Source of the DNA: Cyanobacteriota bacterium
GTDB taxonomy: Bacteria; Cyanobacteriota; Cyanobacteriia; CACIAM-69d
NCBI GenBank assembly: GCA_022402445.1
Contig: JAKRSF010000008.1
Location: forward strand, 186,001-250,000
DNA length: 64,000 bases
Direction of reading: 5' to 3'
The position numbers and the translations under genes are program-made. Position 1 is the stretch's first letter, and every line of letters starts with the position of its first letter. Positions 42,063 through 51,926 of the stretch are shown here, piece by piece. The notes beneath the pieces were generated by a model. That model worked only from the letters and a program-made list of their open reading frames with translations. It made no database searches and was not told the DNA's origin.

Positions 42063-43922
42063 CTAGAGCTTAGCGCCGCAGGCCGGACAGAAGCGATGAT
42101 CCGCCGCCGTCTCATGGCCGCAGGATCCGCAGGTCAGGGAAGTCGGCCCCTCTTCCGCCGCGCGCTTCACCTCCGGCAGGCCCATCATCTGGGCATTGCT
42201 CTTGCCCGGAGCCACCATCGGGTAGCAGTTTTCGTCCCGCTTCACATGCACATCCAGCAGCACCGGCCCATCGAAGGCCAGCATCTCCGCGATCGCCCCG
42301 GCCAACTCCGCGCGATCGCGCACCAGCAGCCCCTTCACGCCGAACGCCTCCGCCAGCTTCAGGAAATCCGGCATCCCCAATTCCATATTGGACGACGAAT
42401 AGCGCTCCCCGTAGAACGCCTCCTGCCACTGGCGCACCATCCCCTGCCAGCCATTATTGACAATGACCGTCTTCACCTTGATGCCGTACTGGTTCAGGGT
42501 CGCCAGTTCCTGCAAATTCATCTGGAAACTCGCATCCCCGGCAATGCAGATCACCTGCTGATCCGGCAGGGCCACCTGGGCACCCAGGGCCGCCGGCATC
42601 CCGAAGCCCATCGTCCCCAGACCGGCGCTCGAAATCCACTGGCGCGGGCCATTTTTCAGGAACTGGGCCGCCCACATTTGATGCTGCCCCACATCGGTGG
42701 TGAAGTAGGCATCCGGAGCCGCCTCGCCCAACGCCGCGATCACCTCCTGTGGTGAGATCTGGTCGGGATAGATCGGCACCGTCAGGGGATAATCCCCCTT
42801 CCAGCGGTTGATCTGCGCCAGCCAATCCGCCGTCTGACCGCGATCGGCCACCAGGTGCATTTCGCTGATGCGGGCCATCATGTCCTGCAATACGCGCCTC
42901 ACATCGCCGACGATCGGCACCTCGGGCACGCGGTTTTTGCCCACCTCCGCCGGGTCGATGTCGATGTGGATCACCTTGGCGCGGGCGGCGAATTCGTCCA
43001 GTTTGCCGGTGACGCGATCGTCAAACCGCGCCCCCACGGCAATGAGCAAATCACACTCGGTCACGGCGAAGTTGGCGTAGGCGGTGCCGTGCATCCCCAG
43101 CATCCCGAGCGCTAACGGGTGCCGCTCATCGTAGATGCCCTTGCCCATCAAGGTGGTGGTGACGGGAATTTGGAACAGGTCCGCCAACTGGGCGATTTCC
43201 GCGTGGGCTCCCGCCGCGATCGCGCCGCCGCCCACATAGAGCAACGGCTTACGGCTTTCACGGATCAGGGCGATCGCCTGGGCCAACTGGCGCGGATTGC
43301 CCTTCACCGTCGGCTTATAGCCCGTCAGCTTCACCGACATGGGCTCCACGGGCACATAGTCAAATTCCTCAAGGCCCACATCCTTAGGCACATCGATCAA
43401 CACCGGCCCCGGTCGGCCCGTCGAGGCGATATAAAACGCCTCCGCCACAATCCGCGCCATGTCCGCCGGGTCGCGCACCACGTAGGAATGCTTCACCACC
43501 GGCAACGTGATGCCCCAAATGTCCGTTTCCTGGAACGCATCGGTGCCGATCGCGGCGCGGGGCACCTGACCCGTGATCACCACCAGGGGAATCGAATCCA
43601 TATGGGCCGTGGCGATGCCCGTCACCAGGTTCGTTGCCCCCGGCCCCGAGGTGCCAAAGCACACCCCCACGCGGCCCGTCGCCCGGGCGTAGCCATCGGC
43701 GGCGTGGGCGGCCCCCTGCTCGTGGCGCACCAGGAAGTGGCGAATGCCCCCCTCGGCCTCGGCCCGGTAGAGCTCGTCGTAGATCGGCAGGATGGCCCCC
43801 CCCGGATAGCCAAAAATGTCCGTCACCCCATGGCGACGCAGGCTATCAATGAGGGCGTAGGAACCCGTGCGACGGGTCACGGGCACGATGGACGGATCGG
43901 TTTTGGCATTGCGCGATCGCAC
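42063..43922 (-). CDS. ilvB: Acetolactate synthase, large (catalytic) subunit
   Basis: 619 residues; ThDP-dependent first common step of branched-chain amino-acid synthesis. Motifs: [15 protein letters not shown], the catalytic glutamate in [49 protein letters not shown], and the ThDP/Mg motif [50 protein letters not shown]. An unusual extra is the C-terminal four-cysteine ribbon [23 protein letters not shown], beyond the normal end. GTG start at 43922 is preceded by GAGGTAAGACCC. The small subunit gene (ilvH/ilvN) is not adjacent. Confidence 0.97.
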   Translation of the reverse strand: MRSRNAKTDPSIVPVTRRTGSYALIDSLRRHGVTDIFGYPGGAILPIYDELYRAEAEGGIRHFLVRHEQGAAHAADGYARATGRVGVCFGTSGPGATNLVTGIATAHMDSIPLVVITGQVPRAAIGTDAFQETDIWGITLPVVKHSYVVRDPADMARIVAEAFYIASTGRPGPVLIDVPKDVGLEEFDYVPVEPMSVKLTGYKPTVKGNPRQLAQAIALIRESRKPLLYVGGGAIAAGAHAEIAQLADLFQIPVTTTLMGKGIYDERHPLALGMLGMHGTAYANFAVTECDLLIAVGARFDDRVTGKLDEFAARAKVIHIDIDPAEVGKNRVPEVPIVGDVRRVLQDMMARISEMHLVADRGQTADWLAQINRWKGDYPLTVPIYPDQISPQEVIAALGEAAPDAYFTTDVGQHQMWAAQFLKNGPRQWISSAGLGTMGFGMPAALGAQVALPDQQVICIAGDASFQMNLQELATLNQYGIKVKTVIVNNGWQGMVRQWQEAFYGERYSSSNMELGMPDFLKLAEAFGVKGLLVRDRAELAGAIAEMLAFDGPVLLDVHVKRDENCYPMVAPGKSNAQMMGLPEVKRAAEEGPTSLTCGSCGHETAADHRFCPACGAKL

Positions 43923-44219
43923 GGGTCTTACCTCAACAGGAACGAAATGGGCTCAGGCGAAATCGGGTCAGCGGGGGAACGGGGCGGGTCTGGCGTCGCC
44001 GAAGGGCAACCGGCGGTGGGGCCAGAGGTCAGAGGTGAAAAATTCAGAACTGAGGATATAAAAGAATACGCTGGGATGGCCTCAAGGGGGACAAGGCCGT
44101 TAAAAACTGTATCAGACGGTACTCTAGTCTAGCGGCCTCAACCCCCTCTGGGCTAGCCGCGATCGCGCCCGTGTCAGGGTTCTCTGGCAGGAATGGGGCG
44201 TCAATGGCTGGGGGGCGAC

Positions 44220-46445
44220 TTAGGGGCCGCATTGGGGATGGATGCCCCCCTGGGCGCAGACATAGCTCAGGTTGCGGGGGCTGAGGTTTTTGACCTGGCT
44301 AAAATCAACGCCCCGGACGATCGCGGACTCCCCATCACTGGCGGGGGCATCGACAAAACTGCTGTCCCCCTGGGAACTGGCGGGCACCAGGAGCGCATCC
44401 TTAAAATCGGCCCCATCGAGTCTGGCCCCCCGCAAATCCGCCTGGGTGAGGTTGGCCCCCGCCAGGTTGGCGCGGCTGAGGATGGCCCCTTGCAAATTGC
44501 TTTCCGAGAGGTTGGAGGCCGCCAGATCCGCCTGGGTTAGATCCGCGCGATTAAAGTCCGTCGCCGAGAGGTCACTGCCGCGCCAGACGGCCTGGGTGAG
44601 GTCCGCGTCATTGAACCGGGCGGCGATCGCGGTGGTTTTGCTGCCCTTGAGGCCGTGGAGGATGGCGCGATCGAAGGTGCCGTTACTCAAATCGCCGCCG
44701 GTGACGCTGGCTCCGCTGAGGTCCGCGCCGTCCCAGGTGGCCGCGATCGCCTGGATGCCGCTGAGGTTGGCCCCGACGACCTTCGCGCCGCTGAAGTTGG
44801 TGCGGTTGGCGATCGCCCGCACGAGGCTGGTGCGCACCAGGGCCGTCGCCGAGAGTTTGGCATTGCTGAGGTTGGCCCCCTTCAGTTCCGCGCCGCTCAG
44901 GTCCGCCACGCGATCGTCAAAGGTGCCCAGCCGCCCGTCCGGCCCCGCCGTGTGGAATTGGGTGCCCTTGAAGCTGGCCCCCATCAGGATGGCGCTGCGC
45001 AGGTTGAAGCCGGACAGGTCCGCCAGATCGAGGACGAGGCTAAATTGCGCCGGCCCTTCGCGGGTTTCCCCCAGGTGGATGCGGCTGAGATCCAGGGTGC
45101 CCGTGGCGGCGGCCCCATCCAGGCGCAGGATTTTGGCGATCGCCCGCTGGCTGGCCCGGAGTCTGAGGGCGACGCGGTTACGGGCCTGGCGATCGCTCCC
45201 TTGGCTAAAGGCATCCAGGTCCGCCCGCAGGGCACGGTTGAGCTGTTGCAGATAGGGCAATGCCTCAAGGCCAGCGCTCGATAGGGCCTGTTGGATCGAT
45301 TCTAAGAGGGCCGGATCATCCTCTTGGCCGAGGAAATTCGCCAGGAGGGACAGTTCCGGGTTGCGATCGCGGACGGACCCCAGGGCCAAGATTGCGCCGC
45401 GCCGTTCATCGGGGGCCGTGCGGCCATAGCGGTTCACCAGTTCCAAGAGCTGCTGCTTGGACTGGGCCTCAAAGGCTCGCAAATTGTTCTGCTTTTGGAT
45501 ATAGATCTGCGTCGCCACAAACGTACCCAACACCAGGGTGGTGCCCAGGGCCGCCGCCGTGACGATCGCCGCCCCCGGATTGCGCCGCATCCAATACCAC
45601 AGCCAATCGGTCTGGTAGGACACCGTGAGGCCCTTGGCACTGGGGTTCGCGGGGGGCATCTCACCACTGGCCGCCGGAGCGGGAGCCGCCCCCACCATGG
45701 CCCGCCGCATCAGCCGCCCCCAGGCCATCGCCGCCTCCAGCCAGTCGCGCCCATCGCCGCGATCGCGGCCAACCATGATCGTGGTGTGGGCGTCAATCAC
45801 ATAGGTGCCCGCGAGGCGATCGTGGAACGTGCGGCCCTGGCTACTAAACCGGCCCGACGCGCTATCGACCGCCACCAGCAGCCCCACTAAACCAAACAAA
45901 ATCTGGGCATCGGGGAACGCCCCCGCCCCCAGCCAAATGCCATAGGCCAGGATCGACGGCAACCCCCAGCGGCCCACCCCTTCGCGCAGCACCAAACGCA
46001 CCAGCCCCGGCGATCGCCCCGTGCGGCTGGTCACCTGCACCCCAAACCACCGTTTCGGCGTCGTTTGCCCCGTCACCGCCAACAGATAAAGCTGCGCCCC
46101 TCCCACCGCGATCGGAGCCACCAGGGCCACGGACCAAAATAAATTCGTCAGGGGAGCCACCGCCAAGGGCCGCTGGTAGGACGGAATCGCCAACGTCCGC
46201 GCGATCGCCTCCTCCACCTTTTGCAGCACCGGATTGAGGGGCACCAGCCGCTGGTCATAGCGCCCCGTGGCATAGTGGCCCAGGGCCAGGGGCACCCCCA
46301 CACTCGCCGCCACGATCGCCACCTCCACCGTCCAGGCCCCCAACCGCCTCAGGGCCAGCCACCGCCTGCGACTGCGGCGCTCCACCGTAGCCTGGGGCAA
46401 CGGCGCACTGGGGGAAGACTCGAAGGAAGAGTTGGAGCTAGCCAT
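44220..46445 (-). CDS. RDD-domain / pentapeptide-repeat membrane protein
   Basis: About 741 residues from the ATG at 46445 (MASSNSSFES); an earlier in-frame start at 46616 would add non-conserved sequence overlapping the divergent gene. The N-terminal 250 residues form an RDD-type membrane domain (RRLGAWTVEVAIVAASVGVPLALG; QTTPKRWFGVQVTSRTG; FHDRLAGTYVIDA). A short linker and another membrane span (PGAAIVTAAALGTTLVLGTFVATQIYI) follow, then a helical segment. The C-terminal 250 residues are pentapeptide repeats of the A(D/N)Lxx type (LTQADLAASNLSESNLQGAILSRANLAGANLTQADL). The protein resembles cyanobacterial RDD/pentapeptide proteins of unknown function. Ends CAQGGIHPQCGP. Confidence 0.88.
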   Translation of the reverse strand: MASSNSSFESSPSAPLPQATVERRSRRRWLALRRLGAWTVEVAIVAASVGVPLALGHYATGRYDQRLVPLNPVLQKVEEAIARTLAIPSYQRPLAVAPLTNLFWSVALVAPIAVGGAQLYLLAVTGQTTPKRWFGVQVTSRTGRSPGLVRLVLREGVGRWGLPSILAYGIWLGAGAFPDAQILFGLVGLLVAVDSASGRFSSQGRTFHDRLAGTYVIDAHTTIMVGRDRGDGRDWLEAAMAWGRLMRRAMVGAAPAPAASGEMPPANPSAKGLTVSYQTDWLWYWMRRNPGAAIVTAAALGTTLVLGTFVATQIYIQKQNNLRAFEAQSKQQLLELVNRYGRTAPDERRGAILALGSVRDRNPELSLLANFLGQEDDPALLESIQQALSSAGLEALPYLQQLNRALRADLDAFSQGSDRQARNRVALRLRASQRAIAKILRLDGAAATGTLDLSRIHLGETREGPAQFSLVLDLADLSGFNLRSAILMGASFKGTQFHTAGPDGRLGTFDDRVADLSGAELKGANLSNAKLSATALVRTSLVRAIANRTNFSGAKVVGANLSGIQAIAATWDGADLSGASVTGGDLSNGTFDRAILHGLKGSKTTAIAARFNDADLTQAVWRGSDLSATDFNRADLTQADLAASNLSESNLQGAILSRANLAGANLTQADLRGARLDGADFKDALLVPASSQGDSSFVDAPASDGESAIVRGVDFSQVKNLSPRNLSYVCAQGGIHPQCGP

Positions 46446-46616
46446 CCGAGGGGGGGTGAAGGGGGACGTGAAGGGAGACGCGAAAGAACAGGGGCAAGGG
46501 GGGCACAGAACTAGGCAATAGGTATAGCACGATCCCCCCGGCGGACCGATCGCCCCGGCCCCCGTCAGGATCCTGCGACCCCGCGATCGCCCAGCACCGC
46601 CGTCCGGGTTGCCCAA

Positions 46617-47114
46617 ATGTTACAACTAGGATCAGGGGAAGGCCCCGCGACTTTGTTCATCCCCATGGATCACGGCATGTATGGAAACCAGCTTGCGTCC
46701 CATCCAGCGCCAGCGCCAGCGCCGCCCCCTGACCCCGACGCCCCGGCGACTATCCTGGCGGTGGATGACTGCCCCGTTACCCTGAGTGTCCTGCGGCACA
46801 TTCTGGGCGATCGCTACCAACTGCTGACGGCGGATAACGCGATCGATGCCCTGAGCCTCGCGGCCCGCAACCGCATTGATTTATTTTTGGTGGACCTGTC
46901 CATGCCGGATGTGGATGGCTCAGAGCTCTGCCGCACCCTGCGCCAACTGCCCCGTCTGGACCATGTGCCCGTGGTGGTTCTGACCGCCTGCACCCGCCCC
47001 TACGATCGCGTGCGCTGTCTGGTGGCCGGGGCCAGTGCCTACCTCAATAAGCCCGTGGACCCGGACACCATCATTAACCTCCTGGACAAGCTGCTGGGGC
47101 GATCGCCCCGGTAG
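46617..47114 (+). CDS. Single-domain response regulator
   Basis: 165 residues, CheY-like receiver with no output domain. After a disordered Pro/Ala-rich N-terminus the receiver runs from ATILAVDDCPVTLSVLRHIL through the phosphoacceptor aspartate in IDLFLVDLSMPDVDG to VVLTAC and the conserved lysine in AYLNKPVD. An in-frame ATG at 46665 (MDHGMYG) is an alternative start. Divergent from the RDD-pentapeptide gene; no cognate kinase is adjacent. Confidence 0.9.
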   Translation: MLQLGSGEGPATLFIPMDHGMYGNQLASHPAPAPAPPPDPDAPATILAVDDCPVTLSVLRHILGDRYQLLTADNAIDALSLAARNRIDLFLVDLSMPDVDGSELCRTLRQLPRLDHVPVVVLTACTRPYDRVRCLVAGASAYLNKPVDPDTIINLLDKLLGRSPR

Positions 47115-47174
47115 GATTTTCTAGCCTCCCGGCCCCCTGGAATTGCTTCAGCTTGAGAGCCGCCGGAGAGCATC

Positions 47175-48300
47175 CTAGACCGCCGCCCCCTGGAGCGCCT
47201 GACTGGTTTGGCGCAGGTGGGTTTGGATGAACAGGTCTAGATCCCCATTCATCACCGATTCGATCGCCGTGGTCTCCACCTCTGTCCGCAGATCCTTCAC
47301 CAACTGGTAGGGATGAAAGACATAGTTGCGGATTTGGTTGCCCCAGGCCGCCTCGACCATATCCCCTCGGATTTCCGCGATCGCTTGCGCCTTTTGCTCC
47401 TGGGCAATCACCAGCAGCCGCGCCTTCAGCAGCGCCAGGGCCTTTTCCTTGTTCTGGAGCTGCGATCGCTCCTGGGTACAGCGCACCGCCAGCCCCGTCG
47501 GCAGGTGGACCACCCGCACCGCCGTTTCCACCTTGTTCACGTTCTGGCCGCCCTTGCCGCCCGATCGCGACGTGGTAATTTCCAGATCCTTATCGGGAAT
47601 ATCCAGCTCCACCGAATGGTCCAGCACCGGCATCACCTCCACCCCCGCAAAGCTGGTTTGGCGCTTGCCATTGGCATTGAACGGCGAAATCCGCACCAGG
47701 CGATGGGTGCCCTTTTCCGACTTGAGGTAGCCATAGGCATAGCGGCCCAGAATCTCCAGGGTGGCGGACTTGATGCCCGCCTCATCCCCCTCGGACAGTT
47801 CCGCCAACTGCACCCGATAGCCCTGAGCTTCGGCCCAGCGGCTGTACATCCGCAGGAGCATATCCGCCCAGTCCTGGGCATCGGTGCCCCCGGCTCCGGC
47901 GTTGATGGTCACCACGGCCCCGTTGGCGTCGTACGGCCCCGAGAGCAACTGCTGCAACTCCCAGGTGTCCAGTTCCTTCCCGAGGGTTTCTAGGGTGATT
48001 TTTGCTTCTTCTAGGAGGGCATCGTCCGGTTCCACCGCCAGCAGTTCCAGGGCGGCGGCGGCTTCGTCGATCGCGCCCTGCCAGGTGGCGAGTTGGTCGA
48101 GGGCACCCTTGGCGTCGTTGAGTTCCTGGAGGGTTTTCTGGGCGATCGCCTGATCGTCCCAAAAGTCCGGCTGGGCGGCGAGGTTTTCTAAATCGTGGAT
48201 TTTGGCCCGCAGTGCAGGCAGGTCAAAGGCAGTCCTGAGCTTTGCCCAGGCGATCAGTGGCTAATTCCAGATGACGTTTCAGATCGGCGCTATCGAGCAT
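47175..48300 (-). CDS. prfB: Peptide chain release factor 2, with programmed +1 frameshift
   Basis: RF2 recognises UGA and UAA stop codons. The gene starts at the ATG at 48300 ([25 protein letters not shown]), reads 25 codons to CTT and then meets TGA at 48223-48225. Skipping one base restores the long frame ([22 protein letters not shown] ... to the end at 47175), about 374 residues in all. The CTT TGA C site is the same as in E. coli prfB, with an AGGA Shine-Dalgarno-like element four bases before it, so this is autoregulation, not damage. The peptidyl-hydrolysis GGQ motif is in [16 protein letters not shown], and a stop-recognition loop SPF is seen in [15 protein letters not shown]. The GTG at 48035 is not the real start. 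Confidence 0.97.
48222..48228 (-). promoter_or_regulatory. Programmed +1 frameshift site of prfB
   Basis: CTT TGA C on the minus strand, with upstream AGGA. Low RF2 slows termination at UGA and lets the ribosome slip +1, making more RF2. Confidence 0.95.
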
Positions 48301-48372
48301 GGGACGTTAGGTCGCAAAGAATTGGAAAAGAAAAAGAAAATGGGAATCGAGATTCGGGGCGATCGCGGGGGC

Positions 48373-50220
48373 CTAGGCCAATCCCGCCGCATCCACCAAT
48401 TGACAGAGCCGCTGCCGGAAGGTGTCGAACCCCAGGCGATCGCGGGCCGAGATAAACGCCGCGTGGGGAAACGTTTGGCGGGCCTGTTCCAGAATATCGC
48501 TGGGGGCCGCATCAATCTTGTTAAACACCAGCAGCGACGGACCGGGCACCGTGGGCATTTCCCCCAAAATTCCCTCCACCGTGGCGATGTGTCGCCCCCA
48601 GGATGGGTGGGACAGGTCCACCAAATGAATGAGCACATCCGCTTCGGTGACCTCCTCCAACGTGGCCCGGAAGGCATCGACGAGGGGCGGCGGCAGCTCC
48701 TGAATAAATCCCACCGTGTCCGTCAGCAGGAGCTGTTGGGGGGTGCCGCCGTCGGGGGGATAGATGGTGAGGCGGCGGGTGGTGGGGTCGAGGGTGGCGA
48801 AGAGCTGATCCGCCGCATAGACCTCGGCGCTGGTGAGGTGGTTGAGCAGGGTGGATTTGCCCGCGTTGGTGTAGCCGACGATCGCGGCGACGGGCACATC
48901 ACGGTTCTGGCGCTTTTGGCGCAGGCGGCTGCGGTGGGCCTGCAACTCGGTCACCTCCCGCTGGAGTCGGGCGATGCGCTTTTGGATCAAGCGGCGCTCC
49001 GTTTCCAGTTTGGTTTCACCGGGGCCACGGGTACCGATGCCGCCCCCGAGGCGGGACATGGCCTGACCGCGCCCCACGAGCCGGGGCATTTGGTACTCAA
49101 GCTGGGCCAATTCCACCTGCACTTTCCCTTCGCCGGACTGGGCGCGCTGGGCAAAGATGTCGAGGATGACTTCCGTGCGATCGACCACCCGCACGCCGAT
49201 GCGCTGCTCTAGGTTTCGCACCTGGGCGGGGGAGAGGTCGCGGTCAAAGGCAATCAAATTCGCGCCGATGGTCTGGGCTTGCAGGGCGATTTCGTCCACC
49301 TTGCCTTCGCCGATCGCGGTTTGGGGATGGAGGCGCGATCGCTTCTGCACCATGGTGTCGATCGCCTCGCCGCCCGCCGTTTCCACCAGCCGCCGCAGTT
49401 CCGTCAGGCGCTCTTCAAAGGCGCGATCGTCCACCGGGCCGGTCTGGATGCCCACCAGCAACACGCGATCGCCATCCCCTTCCCCCGGTTGCGCCGCGAT
49501 CGCCCGTTCGAGATCCGCCTCCAGATCCCCAACGAATTCAATAAAATCCAGTTCCTCGATCTCCGCCAACGACAGGGACGCCCCCACCGCCGTTCCCGGC
49601 ACCGGCGACACCTCCGGATCCGCCGCCACGGGAGCCGCGATCGCCGGAGACTCCACCGGCACCAACGCCCCCGCCGCCGCATTGACCGCGATCGCCACCG
49701 TCGAATCACTGGAATCACCAGACGCCGCGATCGGCCCCAGGGGCACCACCTGGGCAATGCGCGCCGACGCCACATAGCCCGTCGCCCCGCCCCCGCGCTT
49801 GGTCTTGCCCGTCCCCGTCAGGTGCAGCATCACCAGCGCATCGAGCCGTTGCAGGGCCAACGCCGTCAAAGACGCCATCGTCGGCTGCTCATCCGCCTCC
49901 CGCAGATCCGTCGCAATGCAGCGAATCCCGCACAGGCGCTCCGCCCCATAGCGCGGCAACTCCACCAGCGGAATCTGGGTCTGGCGCGGCGACCCCACCC
50001 CCACCCGAATCACCTGGCCGCGCCGGTTCACATAGGCACACAGGGGTTGATTGAGATCCGTACTCGCCGCCGCCAACCGCTGGGCAAATTCCGGCGTCAC
50101 GATGCAGTCCGCCGGTAACCGCTCATGGTAGATGCGGCGCAACTGCTTCACCTGACTGGGTTTGAGACCTTTGGTGTCTCCGTAGATCGTTTCGATAGGG
50201 ATAGCCTCCGTCAATGGCAA
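48373..50220 (-). CDS. hflX: Ribosome-associated GTPase HflX
   Basis: 615 residues from an in-frame TTG at 50220. The N-terminal third is the cyanobacterial HflX extension (GLKPSQVKQLRRIYHERLPADCIVTPEFAQRLAA), followed by an acidic linker, the HflX domain (GDRVLLVGIQTGPVDD ... ARRVVDR-type ND2 helices; GGGIGTRGPGETKLETERRLI) and the GTPase domain: GYTNAGKSTLLNHL (G1), LFATLDPTTRRL (G2), DTVGFIQELP (G3), VFNKIDA (G4), SARDRLG (G5). The linker is longer than usual. Start choice is uncertain: TTG 50220 and 50214 lack a good ribosome site, whereas GGAGG lies eight bases before an ATC codon (IETIYGDTKG) where I would expect the family methionine. Confidence 0.93.
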   Translation of the reverse strand: MPLTEAIPIETIYGDTKGLKPSQVKQLRRIYHERLPADCIVTPEFAQRLAAASTDLNQPLCAYVNRRGQVIRVGVGSPRQTQIPLVELPRYGAERLCGIRCIATDLREADEQPTMASLTALALQRLDALVMLHLTGTGKTKRGGGATGYVASARIAQVVPLGPIAASGDSSDSTVAIAVNAAAGALVPVESPAIAAPVAADPEVSPVPGTAVGASLSLAEIEELDFIEFVGDLEADLERAIAAQPGEGDGDRVLLVGIQTGPVDDRAFEERLTELRRLVETAGGEAIDTMVQKRSRLHPQTAIGEGKVDEIALQAQTIGANLIAFDRDLSPAQVRNLEQRIGVRVVDRTEVILDIFAQRAQSGEGKVQVELAQLEYQMPRLVGRGQAMSRLGGGIGTRGPGETKLETERRLIQKRIARLQREVTELQAHRSRLRQKRQNRDVPVAAIVGYTNAGKSTLLNHLTSAEVYAADQLFATLDPTTRRLTIYPPDGGTPQQLLLTDTVGFIQELPPPLVDAFRATLEEVTEADVLIHLVDLSHPSWGRHIATVEGILGEMPTVPGPSLLVFNKIDAAPSDILEQARQTFPHAAFISARDRLGFDTFRQRLCQLVDAAGLA

Positions 50221-50413
50221 GGGCTGGCAAGGGCTCCACCGGCCCTAGGGGCTTATTTTAATGCGTTTGCTTGCCCGCCCCGGCCCCGCTGACCGGCGCT
50301 ACGCGATCGCGTCCCCCGGCTAAAATGCGACAATCGAAAAGAAACCCACTCACCCCCAATCCCGCCCCAGCCGCGAGACTTGATTGACCCCCGGACGTTT
50401 CAACTCCCAGACC

Positions 50414-50779
50414 ATGGCCTTTAATCCCGACAGCGCAGACTTTTGGAATGCTGAGTGCGAGGAAGACCGCATCAATCAGTTGCTGCAATATCTCCAGCGC
50501 CAGTCCCCCGACGTGCTTTCGCAGGTCGCCAAATCCGTGCCCCCCGACGTGAAGCAAATCGTCTCCCAAAATGTCCAGGGTCTCGTGGGAGCCCTGCCGA
50601 CGGAAAGTTTTAATGTGCAAATCGTGACCGATCGCGAGAACCTCGCCGGCCTGCTGGCCTCCGCCATGATGACGGGCTATTTCCTAAGACAAATGGAGCA
50701 GCGGATGCACCTCGAAGAAGCGCTCCTCGGCTCCATTTCCCTCGGGGGTGAAGGGGGCGGCGATCGCGGCGATCGCTAA
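50414..50779 (+). CDS. DUF760 protein
   Basis: 121 residues from the ATG at 50414 (MAFNPDSADFWNAECEEDRINQLLQYLQRQSPDVLSQVAKSV). DUF760 is conserved in cyanobacteria and plastids; molecular role unknown. The C-terminal NLAGLLASAMMTGYFLRQMEQRMHLEEALLGS is typical of the family. No membrane segments of real length. Divergent from hflX. Confidence 0.87.
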   Translation: MAFNPDSADFWNAECEEDRINQLLQYLQRQSPDVLSQVAKSVPPDVKQIVSQNVQGLVGALPTESFNVQIVTDRENLAGLLASAMMTGYFLRQMEQRMHLEEALLGSISLGGEGGGDRGDR

Positions 50780-50829
50780 ACTCCCCTCCCCCTTCCCATG
50801 CTGAGGCTTGCCCTGCTTAGGTTGACCCC

Positions 50830-51081
50830 TCAGGCCGCCTCATCCTCCAGCGGCCCCAGGGGCGATCGCCGATCCTCCTCGAGCTCCACCAAAGTCATGC
50901 CCGATCGCCGGACGCGATCGCGCCCCTGCAACACCCCCAACAGCAAATACACCATCCCCAAATACAGCCCCGCCGACGCCACAATCGTCAGGGCCACATC
51001 CCACCGCAACGCCAATCCCATCGTCGCCTCCCACGGCAAATAAACCACCACCGACACCGCCTTCCAATACAGTTCGCCCAT
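50830..51081 (-). CDS. Small two-span membrane protein, unknown
   Basis: 83 residues from the ATG at 51081 (MGELYWKAVSVVVYLPWEATMG). Two hydrophobic segments (VALTIVASAGLYLGMVYLLLGVL) are followed by a charged tail. No family known. The short well-formed N-terminus and lack of low complexity argue that it is real. Convergent with the DUF760 gene. Confidence 0.6.
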   Translation of the reverse strand: MGELYWKAVSVVVYLPWEATMGLALRWDVALTIVASAGLYLGMVYLLLGVLQGRDRVRRSGMTLVELEEDRRSPLGPLEDEAA

Positions 51082-51926
51082 CGCCATCACCACCGCACTG
51101 CGCCTTCATCTCGCCCCTATACCCGACGCGAGAGACCTAGGGTTACCTCACCTCCGCACCCCACCACCGGGACAGGCTCCAAACCCACCCCCCAAACCGC
51201 GATCGCCCCGGATGCCACCGCGACACCGGACCCACCGCAGGCCGAAACAGAACCGAGCGATCGCGCGATCGCGACCCCCAGCCCCATCGGAGCCCCCGAC
51301 CACCCCCCAGCCAAACCAGCCCAGCCCACCGCCCTCACGGCAGCCAGCCCAACCCCTCAGCCCAGGGCATCGGAAACCAACCGAATTTTGAAGACACAAA
51401 CCCACAACACCGTAATCTCGCGCTCCGGGCCCAGACCCGAAAACACCGGCATTGGAGCACCAGCAACAGGCTTTTCCTTAACAAACCCAAGTCCTGAAAC
51501 TTCAGAACCTAGGCAGCGCTACAGCCAAAGAAACTTTAGCCTCAGCCTACCTGTCGCCCCCAGGACATGCTTGCGACCACAACTCAACCGCCAAAGGCCA
51601 TTGATATTGATGGGGCACAGCTATTCAGTTGAGGTGTCCGATTCTAATGAATCCAACACGCATGAAGTTTTAAAAACCCCGTACCCTTAGAATAGCATCG
51701 CCCTTTCCCCCTGTGGGGGACAAATTTGATCGGAATTTACAAAACTCAATCTTGGGGCCAACCCCTTATCCTTCGACTCTCTGCGCACCATTCACCGCGA
51801 TCGCAACCCGCCCTCCCCTTGACAAACTCAAATTCAGTCCATCTAGCGACCGAAGCCCAGGCTTAGCTTAAAATAGGGATAGAAACTGTAAAATTTCGTA
51901 ACCTGCGTGCCCCGAAAGGCAGATCC
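51082..51926. other. Long intergenic region upstream of sds
   Basis: 845 bases without a convincing gene. Frames are Pro/Thr/Ala-rich (for example 51388-51690, plus) with no family resemblance. A hairpin TCCCCC-TGT-GGGGGA lies at 51706-51720. The region becomes AT-richer near 51700-51900 and probably contains the sds promoter; an unannotated RNA is possible. Confidence 0.45.

Noticed and set aside
43119-44132. 337-codon plus-strand frame opposite ilvB
   Set aside because: Shadow; ilvB on the other strand carries all family motifs.
48271-49212. 313-codon plus-strand frame opposite hflX
   Set aside because: No family similarity; hflX GTPase motifs are on the minus strand.
51388-51690. 100-codon plus-strand frame upstream of sds
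   Set aside because: Low complexity, no ribosome site and no family resemblance.
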